A program made the translations under genes and the position numbers. The notes below the pieces were generated by a model. It was not told the origin of the DNA. It did not search any database and saw only the letters and a list, made by a program, of their open reading frames with translations. 61,079 bases of DNA from Mayfieldus sp038040285 (GTDB lineage Bacteria > Actinomycetota > Thermoleophilia > Solirubrobacterales > 70-9): NCBI GenBank assembly GCA_038040285.1, contig JBBPIN010000013.1:1-61079 (forward strand), in the 5' to 3' direction. The first letter of the stretch is position 1, and every line of letters begins with the position of its first letter. Shown piece after piece: positions 8,832 through 18,186 of this stretch.

Positions 8832-9656
8832 TTACACCCTCGCTTGATCCAGGAAGTCGAGCACCTCTCGCACGCAGCGCTCCGGCTCGTCCTCGAAGAC
8901 GAAGTGTCCCGCGTCGTCGATGAACACGAGGCGGGCATCCGGCAGCTGTTCGGCGAAGTTGTGCGCGCCTTCGGCCGGGGTGTACTCCTCGTTGTCACCC
9001 CAGATGATCAGCGCCGGCACGCCGAGGGCGGCGAGCCGGCCACGATAGGGCTCGAGCTTGGAGAAGTCGCCCGAGCGGAAGAGCTCGAGCATGCCCCGGC
9101 GCCCGTCCTCGGTCGTGAACGCCTCCCAGTACTCGCTCACGGCCTCGTCGTCGAAGCGGCTGCCCAGTGTGCCGAGGAGGGCGCCGAGTCCCTCGCGGGA
9201 GACGCTGTCGATGAGCGTCTCACCCTGCCCCTTCGTGCGCAGAGCCTTGCCGAGATCGTGCCATTCGCTGTCGGGAAAGAATCCGGTGTTGCTGATCACC
9301 AGAGCGACGGCGGCGCCGGGGTGGTCGCACGCCCAGCGCAGCCCGATCAGGCCGCCCCAATCGTGGACCACCAGCACGAAGCGGTCGAGTCCGACCTCCT
9401 GCCGGAACCATTCCAGCGCCTCGGTGTGACGCTCCCAGGTGCCGGGTGGATCGGGCGCTGAGTCGCCGAATCCGCGCAGATCTGGCGCGACAGCCCGGCG
9501 ACCGGATTCAGCCAATGCCGGCAGGAGGTGACGCCAGACGTAGGAACTCTGCGGGAAGCCGTGGACGCAGAGAACCGGCGCGAGCCCCGCGGGCTCGTCG
9601 GGGAGAGCCTCGCGGTAAGCCATCTGACCGGCCCGTCTCAGCGTGAGCTCGGCCAC
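8832..9656 (-). CDS. Alpha/beta hydrolase, haloalkane dehalogenase/epoxide hydrolase type
   Basis: A 274-residue soluble enzyme. It shows the oxyanion motif HGFPQSSYVW (about 32-41), nucleophile Asp99 in VVHDWGG, an acid region in IIWGDNEEYTP and catalytic His at about 251 in DAGHFVFEDEPE. An Asp nucleophile followed by Trp is typical of haloalkane dehalogenases and epoxide hydrolases rather than esterases; the substrate cannot be told. Its 3' end is duplicated as a remnant at 6339-6434. It is convergent with the secreted protein gene and divergent from the aldo/keto reductase gene, only 48 bases away. Confidence 0.88.
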   Translation of the reverse strand: MAELTLRRAGQMAYREALPDEPAGLAPVLCVHGFPQSSYVWRHLLPALAESGRRAVAPDLRGFGDSAPDPPGTWERHTEALEWFRQEVGLDRFVLVVHDWGGLIGLRWACDHPGAAVALVISNTGFFPDSEWHDLGKALRTKGQGETLIDSVSREGLGALLGTLGSRFDDEAVSEYWEAFTTEDGRRGMLELFRSGDFSKLEPYRGRLAALGVPALIIWGDNEEYTPAEGAHNFAEQLPDARLVFIDDAGHFVFEDEPERCVREVLDFLDQARV

Positions 9657-9704
9657 CCGCGCACCCTATAGCCGCAACTCCGGCGCGCCGTTACCGTTTC
9701 TGCC

Positions 9705-10847
9705 ATGAGCGAAGTCGGCAGAGCCGCGATCGGGACCTGGAGCGGGGGGCGCTACCTGCGCTTCGGCGAGACGATCGACGAGGATCGGCTGGCTGCGTTG
9801 CTGCGCCCGGACGGCATCGACACGCTGCTGACCGCCGACGTCTACGGCGAGGGCGAGGCGGACCGGCTGCTCGGGCGGGCGCTCGAAGGCGCGGCCCGCG
9901 AGTCCTACAGCCTGGTCGGCGCCGTCGGCCACGACTTCTACGAGGGCGAGCGCGACGGCCCGCGCGGCTTTCCACGTTTCACCGACCCACGGCTGCGCGG
10001 CCCGGACGTCTATTCGGACTACCTTCGGATGGCGGCAGAGCGCAGCCTCGAGCGGATCGGCGTCGATTCCTTCGACCTCTTGCTGCTCCACAACCCCGAC
10101 CGCGTCGGCTACAGCAGCGAGGCGGTCTGGGACGGCATGGCGGCGCTGCGGGAGGCCGGGCTGACGGCGGCGATCGGCGTCGCGCCGGGGCCTGCGAACG
10201 GGTTCACGCTCGACCTGATCGACTGCCTGGAGCGGTTCGGCTCCCGGATCGACTGGGCGATGGTGATCCTCAACCCGCTCGAGCCCTGGCCCGGTGAGCT
10301 GTGCCTGGACGCCGCGGCACGCAACGACGTAAAGGTGATCACCCGCGTGGTCGACTACGGCGGCCTGTTCTGGGACGACCTGCTGCCGGGCGCCGAGCTC
10401 GCCGACGGCGACCACCGCGCCTTCCGGCCGGCGGGCTGGATCGAGGCCGGGCGCGAGAAGCTGGAGCGCATCCGCCCGATCGCCGAGGCCGCCGGGCTGA
10501 CTCCGATGCAGCTCGCCTGCCAGTGGAACCTCGCCCACGAGGCGATTGAGTCCGTGGTCCCGACCTTGATCCAGGAGGCCGGGCCCGATGCGCGCCCGAT
10601 CGAGGACAAGCGCGCCGAGCTGGCCGCGCTGCCCGAGCAACGACTCAGCGCCGACGACGTCGACACGATCCGAGCGGTCGGCGACAACAACGGCTGCATG
10701 ACGCTGAAGGGCGCCAGCCCCGACCACGAGGGCGAGGAGCGCCCCGACCGCTGGCCGCTCACGGCGGAGCTGGTCGAGGTCGGACGGCGTTGGGGCATCG
10801 ACCCACAGCGCGACCTGACCGCGCACGGGGCGGGCGCCAGGCCTTAG
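9705..10847 (+). CDS. Aldo/keto reductase family oxidoreductase
   Basis: A 380-residue NADPH-type oxidoreductase of the aldo/keto reductase fold. Visible features are the N-terminal GTWSGGRYL strand, DTLLTADVYGEGEADRLLGR (the DTAxxYG catalytic region, with Asp and Tyr), SLERIGVDSFDLLLLHNPD (the lower strand with His) and GLTAAIGVAPG. The C-terminal third (LTPMQLACQWNLAHEAIESV) matches the family's cofactor side. It sits back-to-back with the hydrolase gene and ends 7 bases from the convergent lipoprotein gene. Substrate is unknown. Confidence 0.87.
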   Translation: MSEVGRAAIGTWSGGRYLRFGETIDEDRLAALLRPDGIDTLLTADVYGEGEADRLLGRALEGAARESYSLVGAVGHDFYEGERDGPRGFPRFTDPRLRGPDVYSDYLRMAAERSLERIGVDSFDLLLLHNPDRVGYSSEAVWDGMAALREAGLTAAIGVAPGPANGFTLDLIDCLERFGSRIDWAMVILNPLEPWPGELCLDAAARNDVKVITRVVDYGGLFWDDLLPGAELADGDHRAFRPAGWIEAGREKLERIRPIAEAAGLTPMQLACQWNLAHEAIESVVPTLIQEAGPDARPIEDKRAELAALPEQRLSADDVDTIRAVGDNNGCMTLKGASPDHEGEERPDRWPLTAELVEVGRRWGIDPQRDLTAHGAGARP

Positions 10848-10854
10848 AAGCGGT

Positions 10855-12246
10855 TCAGAGGGCGGCGCCGTCCGCGCGCAGCTGTGCCGCGAGCAGCCCC
10901 GCCTGTTTCATCGCAACCTTAAACTCCTTCGCCTCGGCCACGGCCCTGAGGTAGCGGAGCTGGTCGTCGATGCGGTTGCCGGCGGCGCTGTCGAATGCGA
11001 TTCGGTCGCGGATGAATCCCAGAGTGGTGACATCGCCGTGCAGAGCGGCCGCGTTCTTGGCTGCGGCGTCAGCGAGGAGCTGCCGGGTCCAGAGCTCGAA
11101 GCGGGCGAGGTTGATCTCGCGCGGAGGCCGGTAGCGCAGCTGCAGGTCGAGGCTGGCTTTGGCAACGTCGAGTGCCGCTTGCGGAGCTCTCCGGCTATCG
11201 CGCGCGCCAACGGCTTGGTCGAGTGTGTCGAGCGCGTCGCTCATCTCGGCGGCGAGCCTCGGTGGCACCTGGCCGGCCTGATAAGCGCTCCAGGCGGCCT
11301 TCATTTCGTGGATGCTGGCCGGCGCGGCTTTCCACTGCTTCGATCGGGCGGCATCGAAGACCTGGTCCGCGCCGTTCGACAGCTTCTGTAGCTCGGCCGG
11401 CGTGGGCCCGGAGGTGGCATCGGCGGGCACCGTGAGGGCGTTGGCCTCGAAATCGTGTCCCCCGCCTGAGAAGAATTCGCCGTAGCCGGGGGCGAAGGTC
11501 TTTGGCTCGAGGGGCACCTCGTCCTGGTGTAGCTCCTGGCCGACCATCGCGCCCTTGACCGGACCGGTTGGGCCCTGCACGGTCTTGCCGGTCCTCTTTA
11601 CCGTGACTTCCTCCCAGGCGACCCCGGGGATGTTCTCGGTTCGGTAGACGTCGCCGACCTTGGGGTGGGCGGGCATGATCATCGCCCCGGGGCCGTCGAC
11701 ACCAACCACCCAGGTCCCCTCGGTGGTGGCGGCAAGGCCCTTCGCGTAGTCGACCACGTCCTCGCCGAAGTACCAGACGGAGCCGTCGTCAGCTTGGGCG
11801 TAGAGGTCGACCGCGGACTCGGTGATGCGCCCCTTGAGATAGGCGAGGAACTGGGATTGCAGACACTCGATCCGCTGGCCGTTCCAGTCGACGGTCTTGG
11901 TCTCGGGCAGGAGGGTGGTCTCGACCTTCAGCGGCTCACCGCCGACCTCGCCAAGGATGACGACCGATTTGAGCCTGCTGATCGGGAAGAGCGGGTTCGT
12001 GACCTTGGTGGGATCCGAGAACGTCGGCACGGTGAGGTCGACCCGCCGACTGTCGGGCGCCAGCCTGCGACGGGTGAGCTTGTTCAGGGTGCTCAGCGGC
12101 GGCTGCGGGATCGTCGCGGAGTCGGGGGCTGTCGCACCCGAGGCGATGGAATTCGAGGTTGTGGCGCCCGAGTCGCCGCCGCCGCAGGCGCCGATCCCAA
12201 GCGCCACCGCGACCGTGATGCCGAACAGTGCTGCACCGCGCCGCAT
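10855..12246 (-). CDS. Secreted lipoprotein of unknown function
   Basis: A 463-residue lipoprotein. The signal peptide ends in a lipobox, GIGACGGG, with lipidation Cys at residue 21, followed by a Ser/Thr/Ala-rich linker. The main domain (about 60-270) includes NPLFPISRLKSVVILGEVGG and WYFGEDVVDYAKGLAATTEG; the remaining part is helical. A GAGGAGGAGG ribosome binding site precedes the ATG. I do not recognise a catalytic motif. The PepSY-domain protein gene lies 60 bases upstream on the same strand, so the two probably form a unit concerned with the cell surface. Confidence 0.8.
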   Translation of the reverse strand: MRRGAALFGITVAVALGIGACGGGDSGATTSNSIASGATAPDSATIPQPPLSTLNKLTRRRLAPDSRRVDLTVPTFSDPTKVTNPLFPISRLKSVVILGEVGGEPLKVETTLLPETKTVDWNGQRIECLQSQFLAYLKGRITESAVDLYAQADDGSVWYFGEDVVDYAKGLAATTEGTWVVGVDGPGAMIMPAHPKVGDVYRTENIPGVAWEEVTVKRTGKTVQGPTGPVKGAMVGQELHQDEVPLEPKTFAPGYGEFFSGGGHDFEANALTVPADATSGPTPAELQKLSNGADQVFDAARSKQWKAAPASIHEMKAAWSAYQAGQVPPRLAAEMSDALDTLDQAVGARDSRRAPQAALDVAKASLDLQLRYRPPREINLARFELWTRQLLADAAAKNAAALHGDVTTLGFIRDRIAFDSAAGNRIDDQLRYLRAVAEAKEFKVAMKQAGLLAAQLRADGAAL

Positions 12247-12306
12247 GTCCTCCTCCTCTCGTCCGCAGACGGCGGGGGTGGCTGAGCCACCCGCGCCCGG
12301 TCTGGA

Positions 12307-12651
12307 TCAGCGGTTGCTCGACCTGTCGCCGCCGTCCGAGCCGCCGTCGGCCGTTGCGTCGAGGACCTTGAGGTTACGATCGAGGTGCACGTCGACCTGG
12401 CTGCCGTCGTTGCGTCTCACCTCGATTTCGTAGTAGCCCTCTTCATCGCGGATCTCGCTGTCGGTGACCCGCCCGCCGCCGGTCTGCTGGAGGGCGACGG
12501 CGCTTGCCCGGTCGAGCGCGCTGCCGGTGATCGCCTTGTCGCTGCCGTTGTCGTCACCGCCGCCGGTCGCTCCGGCGATGGCGGCGCCGCCGCCGGCGAG
12601 CGCCGCGATCACCGGCGCCGCGATAAGCGCACCCTTGAGTTTGCCTTTCAT
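12307..12651 (-). CDS. Exported PepSY-domain protein
   Basis: A 114-residue secreted protein. A signal peptide (hydrophobic ALIAAPVIAALAGGGAAIA) is followed by a PepSY-like unit, with ALDRASAVALQQTGGGRVTD, then EIRDEEGYYEIEVRRNDG and VDVHLDRNLKVLDA. PepSY domains often act as propeptide-type inhibitors or sensor domains. AGGAGGG lies seven bases upstream of the ATG, supporting the start. The C-terminus is Asp/Gly/Ser-rich. It is followed on the same strand by the lipoprotein gene. Confidence 0.85.
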   Translation of the reverse strand: MKGKLKGALIAAPVIAALAGGGAAIAGATGGGDDNGSDKAITGSALDRASAVALQQTGGGRVTDSEIRDEEGYYEIEVRRNDGSQVDVHLDRNLKVLDATADGGSDGGDRSSNR

Positions 12652-12815
12652 TTTGTGCCCTCCTGCTGTCGGGGAAGTCGAGACGCCACCGTAGGAACCG
12701 GCGATGAGACAGGCATGAAAGCGCCAGCTTAGGGCTGACCGCTAGCACTTCGCCCGCTCGGCGCGAGTGGCGATCGTCCCGTCGCGATCCAGCGGCGGGG
12801 ACGCCGAGCTAGCCG

Positions 12816-14690
12816 CTAGCGCCAGGCGAGCTCGAACCAGCGAGCCGGTTGACCGTCGCGATTTAGCGGGCGCAGCGGCTTCAGCACCTGCCCGCCGGCA
12901 CTCTCGTGCACCGGCAGCCGCAGCTGCAGGTTGCTGACCGCGACGCTGAAGGTCCCATTGGAGGCGCGCACGTAGGGCGCGTCGCGACCGAGCAGCTGCA
13001 GCCTCGCGACGTGGCCGGCGGCGAAGTGCCATCCGTTGGGGTGAAGCTGGAAGACGGCCTGGTTGGTGCCGGGCTTGGGCCGCAGGACACCGCGGGTGAC
13101 GAAGGACTGGGTGCCGCTGGGGGCGACGTCCCAGAGCCGGGCGTCGACCTGGGCGTTGGAGCCGGACACCGCCAGCCGCGCGATCACGGTCGGCGAGCCG
13201 ATCAGCGTGTAGCCGCTTCCCTGCGCGGCGGCGACGTTGTATGTCGCGGTGTTGGGCTCGACCGCGGCAGCCCTGGTGTGACAGCTGTTGCTGCCCAGGC
13301 CTGCGGTCGGGTCGATCGCCGCCGCGACGGCCGGGTCGCCGCCGAGGCCGCTGAAGGTCTGCGCTGCCGCCGAATCGAGGCGCACCTCGCCCGGATGCTG
13401 CCGGCGCCAGGTCTTGGAGTTGAAGGGGCCGAGCTGGGTGCTGCCGTTGCAGTTCTGGGTGTAGGTGCGGACCCCGAGCGGGTTGCCCCCGGCGCCCTTC
13501 AGGTGGCGGGCGAAGAACTCGGTCGTCAGATTGGCGATGTCGGGCGTGGCGCCGCCCAGGGGCGCCCGCGGATGTCCGGCGCCGGCCGCGAACAGGATCG
13601 AGAACTCGGCGCCGGGGAATCGCCTCAGGACCTTGTTTCGGTAACGCAGCGGCTCGTCGACGGGGAAGAGGTCGTCGAGCCAGGAGTTGTAGGTGAGGAT
13701 CGGGGCGGGGCGCCGCTGCCGCCACCAGGGCAGGTCGTCCTGGAGGTAGTAGACGGAATGGAAGCTCTGGATCTGATTCTGCAGGTCTTGCGAGAGCGCG
13801 TCGTCGTAGGGCTCGCCCTGGTTTACGCGCGTGAACCAGCCCGTGAGGTCGGCGCTGGGATCGGCGCCCGGCGGCGCGTAGAAGCCGCTCCCCTGGCCAG
13901 CCGCGTAGAGAAGGCTCTGCCAGGACTGCTTCGAGACCCCGATCCGATCGCCGTAGGGGTTTTGGACCAGATAGTCGAGGGTGTTGCCGCTCGGCATCAG
14001 CGCGTAGGCGAGGTCGGACCAGCCCCAGAGCGGGACTGCGGCGGCGACCTTCATCCGCTTGCCCTTCGGGCTGCGCCAGTGGACCAGGTTGCCGTTCGGC
14101 AGCTCGACACGGTTCTTCAACGCCGCCAGCAGGTAGCTGACGCCGCCACCGTAGGAGGTGCCGGTGACGCCGATCTTTCGCGGCTTGATGAGCTTCAGGT
14201 CGGCGAGCTTGCCGGCCAGGGTCTGGGTGTCGCGAGCCTCATAGCGGACGTCGTCGAGGTGGACCCAGCCCTTCGCGCAGCCGGCCGGGTCGGCGGCCCG
14301 CGAGGCGGCGCTGCCGCAGGAGTTTCCGAAGCCGCGCGCCGTGTAGGCCAGCACGGCATAGCCCTGAAGGGCGAGCGAGGAATCGCCGCTCTTGCTGCCC
14401 GCCCAGCCATGGTGGGAGGCGATCAGCGGGAAGGGCCCGTCCTGAGAGGCTGGGGGAAGCCAGACGTTGACGTCGAGCGGCACCCCGTCCCAGGTCTTGA
14501 CCCGATGCGCGGTGTCGCCGACGCAGGCCTGGACGCCGTTGGTCTGGGTCGCGCAGGGGATGCCGAGCACGCTGGAGACCTGGCTGGCGGATGCCGCCGG
14601 CGCCAGAAGGAGCGCGAAGGCGAGGAGCGTCAGCCCGAAAGCGACGAGCGTCAACAGGGCGATCCCTGCCCACGAAGCCAAGGTCCTCAT
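12816..14690 (-). CDS. Exported CocE/NonD family hydrolase (S15 peptidase-like)
   Basis: A 624-residue serine hydrolase of the X-Pro dipeptidyl-peptidase/cocaine-esterase group. An N-terminal hydrophobic segment (about 8-36) exports or anchors it. The catalytic part shows IASHHGWAGSK, AVLAYTARGFGNSCGS and nucleophile Ser179 in GVTGTSYGGG; later elements include ILTYNSWLDDLFPVDEPLRY (acid region) and GAGHPRAPLG (His). The C-terminal third is a jelly-roll-like beta domain (RLAVSGSNAQVDARLWDV) typical of the family. Substrate could be esters, amides or peptides. It is divergent from radA. The 164 bases between its stop and the PepSY start hold no gene that I can see. Confidence 0.88.
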   Translation of the reverse strand: MRTLASWAGIALLTLVAFGLTLLAFALLLAPAASASQVSSVLGIPCATQTNGVQACVGDTAHRVKTWDGVPLDVNVWLPPASQDGPFPLIASHHGWAGSKSGDSSLALQGYAVLAYTARGFGNSCGSAASRAADPAGCAKGWVHLDDVRYEARDTQTLAGKLADLKLIKPRKIGVTGTSYGGGVSYLLAALKNRVELPNGNLVHWRSPKGKRMKVAAAVPLWGWSDLAYALMPSGNTLDYLVQNPYGDRIGVSKQSWQSLLYAAGQGSGFYAPPGADPSADLTGWFTRVNQGEPYDDALSQDLQNQIQSFHSVYYLQDDLPWWRQRRPAPILTYNSWLDDLFPVDEPLRYRNKVLRRFPGAEFSILFAAGAGHPRAPLGGATPDIANLTTEFFARHLKGAGGNPLGVRTYTQNCNGSTQLGPFNSKTWRRQHPGEVRLDSAAAQTFSGLGGDPAVAAAIDPTAGLGSNSCHTRAAAVEPNTATYNVAAAQGSGYTLIGSPTVIARLAVSGSNAQVDARLWDVAPSGTQSFVTRGVLRPKPGTNQAVFQLHPNGWHFAAGHVARLQLLGRDAPYVRASNGTFSVAVSNLQLRLPVHESAGGQVLKPLRPLNRDGQPARWFELAWR

Positions 14691-14814
14691 CCGGCCGCCG
14701 ATCCTATTTCAGTCCGGCGCCAGTTGGGCCCCGTAATTCGACTAGTGGGCCGCCGAAAATCCAGAATTGGGTAACGGGGTGAGTGCCGTCGGCGCCGCTC
14801 CTTACATTCAGTGG

Positions 14815-16209
14815 ATGGCCCGCTCCGAAGCCCGCTACACCTGCCAGCAGTGCGGCCAGGTTTCGCTGACCTGGACCGGCCGCTGCCCCGGTTGCGGGGA
14901 GTGGAACTCGCTGGTCGAGGCCCGCCAAAGCTCCGGCGCGTCGAAGCGCAGCCGCTCCGCGGCGGCGCCGAAGCCGACCCGGCTGCGCGACGTCGAGGCG
15001 CCGGCCGAGGAGCGGCTTCAAACCGGGATCGGCGAGCTCGACCGCGTCCTCGGCGGTGGCCTTGTGCCCGGCTCGCTGGTGCTGCTCGGCGGTTCGCCGG
15101 GGATCGGCAAGAGCACCCTGACCGGGATGGCGCTCGCCAATCTGGCGGGCGCTGGGCGCAACGTCCTCTACGTGTCCGGCGAGGAGTCCGCGGCGCAGGT
15201 GCGGCTGCGCGCCGAGCGGCTCGGCGAGCCGGCACTGGAGGTGCCGGTGCTGGCCGAGGCGCAGCTGGAGCCGGTGCTGGCGGCGCTGGAGGCCGAGCGC
15301 CCCCAAGTCTGCGTGATCGACTCGATTCAGACACTGCACAGCACCGAGATGAGCGGCGCGCCCGGCTCGGTCGGCCAGGTGCGCGAGTCGGCGGCGGCGC
15401 TCGCCGAGGTTGCAAAGCAGCGCGGCATCGCGCTGTTGCTGGTCGGCCACGTGACAAAGGACGGCAGCCTGGCCGGCCCGCGCGTGCTCGAGCATTTAGT
15501 TGATTGTGTGCTGCGCTTCGATGGCGAGCGCGAGCGCACCTACCGCACCCTGCGGGCGCTGAAGAACCGCTTCGGGGCGACCGCCGAGGTCGGCGTGTTC
15601 GAGATGCGCGCCGGCGGCCTCACCGAGGTCGCCGATCCCTCGGCCCGCTTCGTCGAGGAGGCGACCCGCGAGCCGGGCTCGGTGGTGCTGCCGGCGATGG
15701 AGGGCAGCCGCCCGGTGCTGGTCGAGGTGCAGGCGCTTGTCGCGGCGAGCGAGCTGGAGGCCCCGCGCCGGGTCGCCAACGGCATCGACCGCAACCGGCT
15801 CAGCCTCGTGCTGGCGGTGCTTTCGCGCCACGCGAGGCTGTCACTCGGCAAGGCCGACGTGTTCGTCAACGTCGCCGGCGGTGTGCGGGTCGACGAGCCC
15901 GGCGCCGACCTCGCAGTGGCGATGGCGGTCGCCTCCGCGCACCGCAACCAGCCGCTGGTCGGCTCGGAGGGAAAGCCGCTGGCCTGCTTCGGCGAGCTGG
16001 GGCTGACCGGCGAGCTTCGCTACGTCGGCCACCCCGACCGCCGGATCGCCGAGGCGCGCAAGTTCGGCCTCGGCCCGGTGCTGGGGCCGGCCGGTGGCGA
16101 GAAGCTCGACGGGCTGGCTGCGCACACGACGCTGCGCGCGGCGCTACGCGCCGCCCTCGGCGGCGGAAAGTCGGCCGAGGAAGACGCGGAGATTCGCGAA
16201 GCGGCCTAG
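14815..16209 (+). CDS. radA: DNA repair protein RadA
   Basis: A 464-residue RadA/Sms branch-migration ATPase that processes recombination intermediates. An N-terminal zinc finger uses Cys10, Cys13, Cys24 and Cys27; Walker A is GGSPGIGKST at about 92-101; the family-specific KNRFG motif is near residue 250; the C-terminal part is the Lon-protease-like domain (GGVRVDEPGADLAVAMAVAS). ATG 14815 is chosen because the zinc finger begins nine residues later; an in-frame TTG at 14767 would add 16 atypical residues. It heads the conserved radA-disA-carD-ispD-ispF-cysS-rlmB-sigH order. Confidence 0.97.
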   Translation: MARSEARYTCQQCGQVSLTWTGRCPGCGEWNSLVEARQSSGASKRSRSAAAPKPTRLRDVEAPAEERLQTGIGELDRVLGGGLVPGSLVLLGGSPGIGKSTLTGMALANLAGAGRNVLYVSGEESAAQVRLRAERLGEPALEVPVLAEAQLEPVLAALEAERPQVCVIDSIQTLHSTEMSGAPGSVGQVRESAAALAEVAKQRGIALLLVGHVTKDGSLAGPRVLEHLVDCVLRFDGERERTYRTLRALKNRFGATAEVGVFEMRAGGLTEVADPSARFVEEATREPGSVVLPAMEGSRPVLVEVQALVAASELEAPRRVANGIDRNRLSLVLAVLSRHARLSLGKADVFVNVAGGVRVDEPGADLAVAMAVASAHRNQPLVGSEGKPLACFGELGLTGELRYVGHPDRRIAEARKFGLGPVLGPAGGEKLDGLAAHTTLRAALRAALGGGKSAEEDAEIREAA

Positions 16210-16256
16210 CGCAGCTGAGCAGGGCGAGCGGCTAGTAGGCGGATACTGCGCGGGCG

Positions 16257-16661
16257 ATGTCGCAGGAGAACGTCGAAATCGTGCGGCGTGGTTACGAGCG
16301 GATCGGAGAACTTGGGCGTCCTGACTATGAGTTCCTCGACCCGGAGATCGAGTGGCGCGGCCCCCGCGAGTTCCCTGATCTGGCCGAGCCGCACTTCGGA
16401 CACGAGGGCGTGGCGCGTTATTTCGCCAAACTCAACGAAGTCTTCGATGAGTACCGCATGGTCCCGGAGGAGTTCATTGACGCCGGGGGCGATCAGGTGC
16501 TCGTGTTCTCGCGCGAGGGAGGGCGCGGCAGGGGTAGCGGAGCAGAGGTTCAGACGAACCCGACCGCCCACCTCTGGACGATCCGCAAGCGCAAGGCCGT
16601 CCGTATGCAGAGCTACTGGGAGCGGCCCGAGGCTCTGGACGCCGCCGGGTTGTCGGAGTAG
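16257..16661 (+). CDS. SnoaL-like/NTF2-fold protein
   Basis: A 134-residue small protein with the NTF2-like cone fold of SnoaL-type proteins: an N-terminal helix (SQENVEIVRRGYERI), YEFLDPEIEWRGP, FGHEGVARYFAKLNEVFDEY, and late strands VLVFSREGGRGRGSG and HLWTIRKRKAVRMQSYWER. The family includes small cyclases, isomerases and binding proteins; no specific active site can be assigned. It follows radA by 47 bases and nearly touches the convergent acyltransferase gene. Confidence 0.82.
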   Translation: MSQENVEIVRRGYERIGELGRPDYEFLDPEIEWRGPREFPDLAEPHFGHEGVARYFAKLNEVFDEYRMVPEEFIDAGGDQVLVFSREGGRGRGSGAEVQTNPTAHLWTIRKRKAVRMQSYWERPEALDAAGLSE

Positions 16662-16664
16662 CCC

Positions 16665-18043
16665 CTAACCCAGCAGCTCGTCGAAGCTGCGGTCGAGGCC
16701 GGCGGCCAGTCGATCGAGGCTGTGCAGATGATGGGGGTCGGTGCAGAGGCCGACCCCCATCGTCCCCGCGCAGGAGATCGCCGAGACGCGCAGCGCGTGG
16801 CGGTCGGCGGGCTCGGCGATCGAATACAGCTCGCGCACCGGCCGGCCGAGCACGTAGATCGGCTCGCGCGGGCCGGGGACGTTTGAGACCGCGAGGCTGA
16901 ACTCGTGCGGGCTGGAGGCGAGCCGGACCCCCGCCCGCCCCAGCGGCCCCAGGTGCGCGAGGCCGTGGAAGAAGGAGTAGAGCGCCTCGGCATCGTGGTC
17001 CTCCTTGGCGGTCTCCGCCTCGGCCGTGATCCGCGCCAGACGGCGGTCTGGGTCGTCCTGGTCGCAGGGCAGGTCGAGGAACAGGAACGAGTCGCGGTTG
17101 GCGACGTCGGTGCCCTCGTCGGGCCGGTGCAGGCTGACCGGGACCTTGACCCGCATCGGGTCCAGCGGCAGCCGCTCGTCCTCCAGCCAGTGGCGGATCC
17201 CGCCGGCCACCGCGGCGAGCAGCAGGTCGTTGATCGTCACGTGGACGCCGAGCCTCTCCCGCGTCCCCTTCTCGGCGCGCTTCAGGTGCTCCAGAGGCCG
17301 GCCGACGAAGGCGACCTCTCGCTCGGCCGAGATGTGCTCGGCAAGCGGGAAGTCGCCGGGCAGGGGCCGTAGCTCGGTCGCAGGGCGCCCGGCAGCTCGG
17401 TCAGCTTTCGCGCCGAGCCGACCAGGCGCCGGGGGTGGGTCATCGATTGCGCCGCGCCCAGCAGCGCGCCGCCAACCGCCGATGCTCGATCGTCGATCGC
17501 CCCGGTCAGCAGTCCCCGGCGCCCCGGCGGGCGCTCGGGAAGCCACGGCGGTCCCGGGTCCTCAACGCGCGCCGATTCGTGGTCCCAGAGCATCTCCGCC
17601 CCAAGGCGCAGGGCGGTCATCCCGTCGGCCATCGCGTGGTGGATGCGCCAGACGATCGCCGTCGTCCCGTCGTCGAATGGGCTGACCAGGTCCATGTGCC
17701 AGAGCGGCCGCGAGTGGTCGAGTCTCTGCGACATCAGCTCGGCGACCGTGCTCTGGAGGGGCTCGTCCGCGGCACTGGCGGTGACCTGCGCGGCGATCTC
17801 GAAGCCTGGGTCATCGACCCAGACCGGCGGCGCCAGCCCCAACGGGGTCTGGGCCACGCGGCGCCGAGCCCGCGGCGCACGCCAGAGGCGGCTATCGACG
17901 TGGCGGCGCAGTTGCTCGAGGGCGGGTGGCCCTTTGGGCCCCGGTTCCAGGACCAGCACCTTGCAGGTGTGGCCGGTGATCGCCGTCGACTCGAGCTTCA
18001 GGATCGCGGCGTCGTCGGGGCTGAGGCGATCGAACGAAGTCAT
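16665..18043 (-). pseudogene. Wax ester synthase/diacylglycerol acyltransferase, frameshifted
   Basis: A WS/DGAT bifunctional acyltransferase (triacylglycerol or wax ester synthesis from acyl-CoA) split over two frames. The first part begins MTSFDRLSPDDAAILKLES at 18043 and contains the active-site motif HHAMADG. The frame is lost at about 17370-17395, after ARKLTELPGAL. The rest continues in the other frame with PLPGDFPLAEHIS, INDLLLAAVAGGIRHWL and AVSNVPGPREPIYVLGRPV to the stop at 16665. A single missing base (or two extra) explains it. It is either a recent pseudogene or a sequencing error; both halves look otherwise intact. Confidence 0.85.
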
Positions 18044-18186
18044 GCCGCGGAGATTGACAGTTGGCGAGGCGGGATAGGGACTACTCGGTAGTGGTTGGCC
18101 TAGCTCGCTTGACAACGCTCATTCCGAGCTGTCCAGTGCGAATTCGTCGCTCCGCATTTGCAGGCAGTCTTTGCCATCCTCATTCC

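Noticed and set aside
12906..14774. A 622-codon plus-strand frame
   Set aside because: It is antisense to the S15/CocE hydrolase, whose catalytic motifs are complete; composition is that of a shadow frame.
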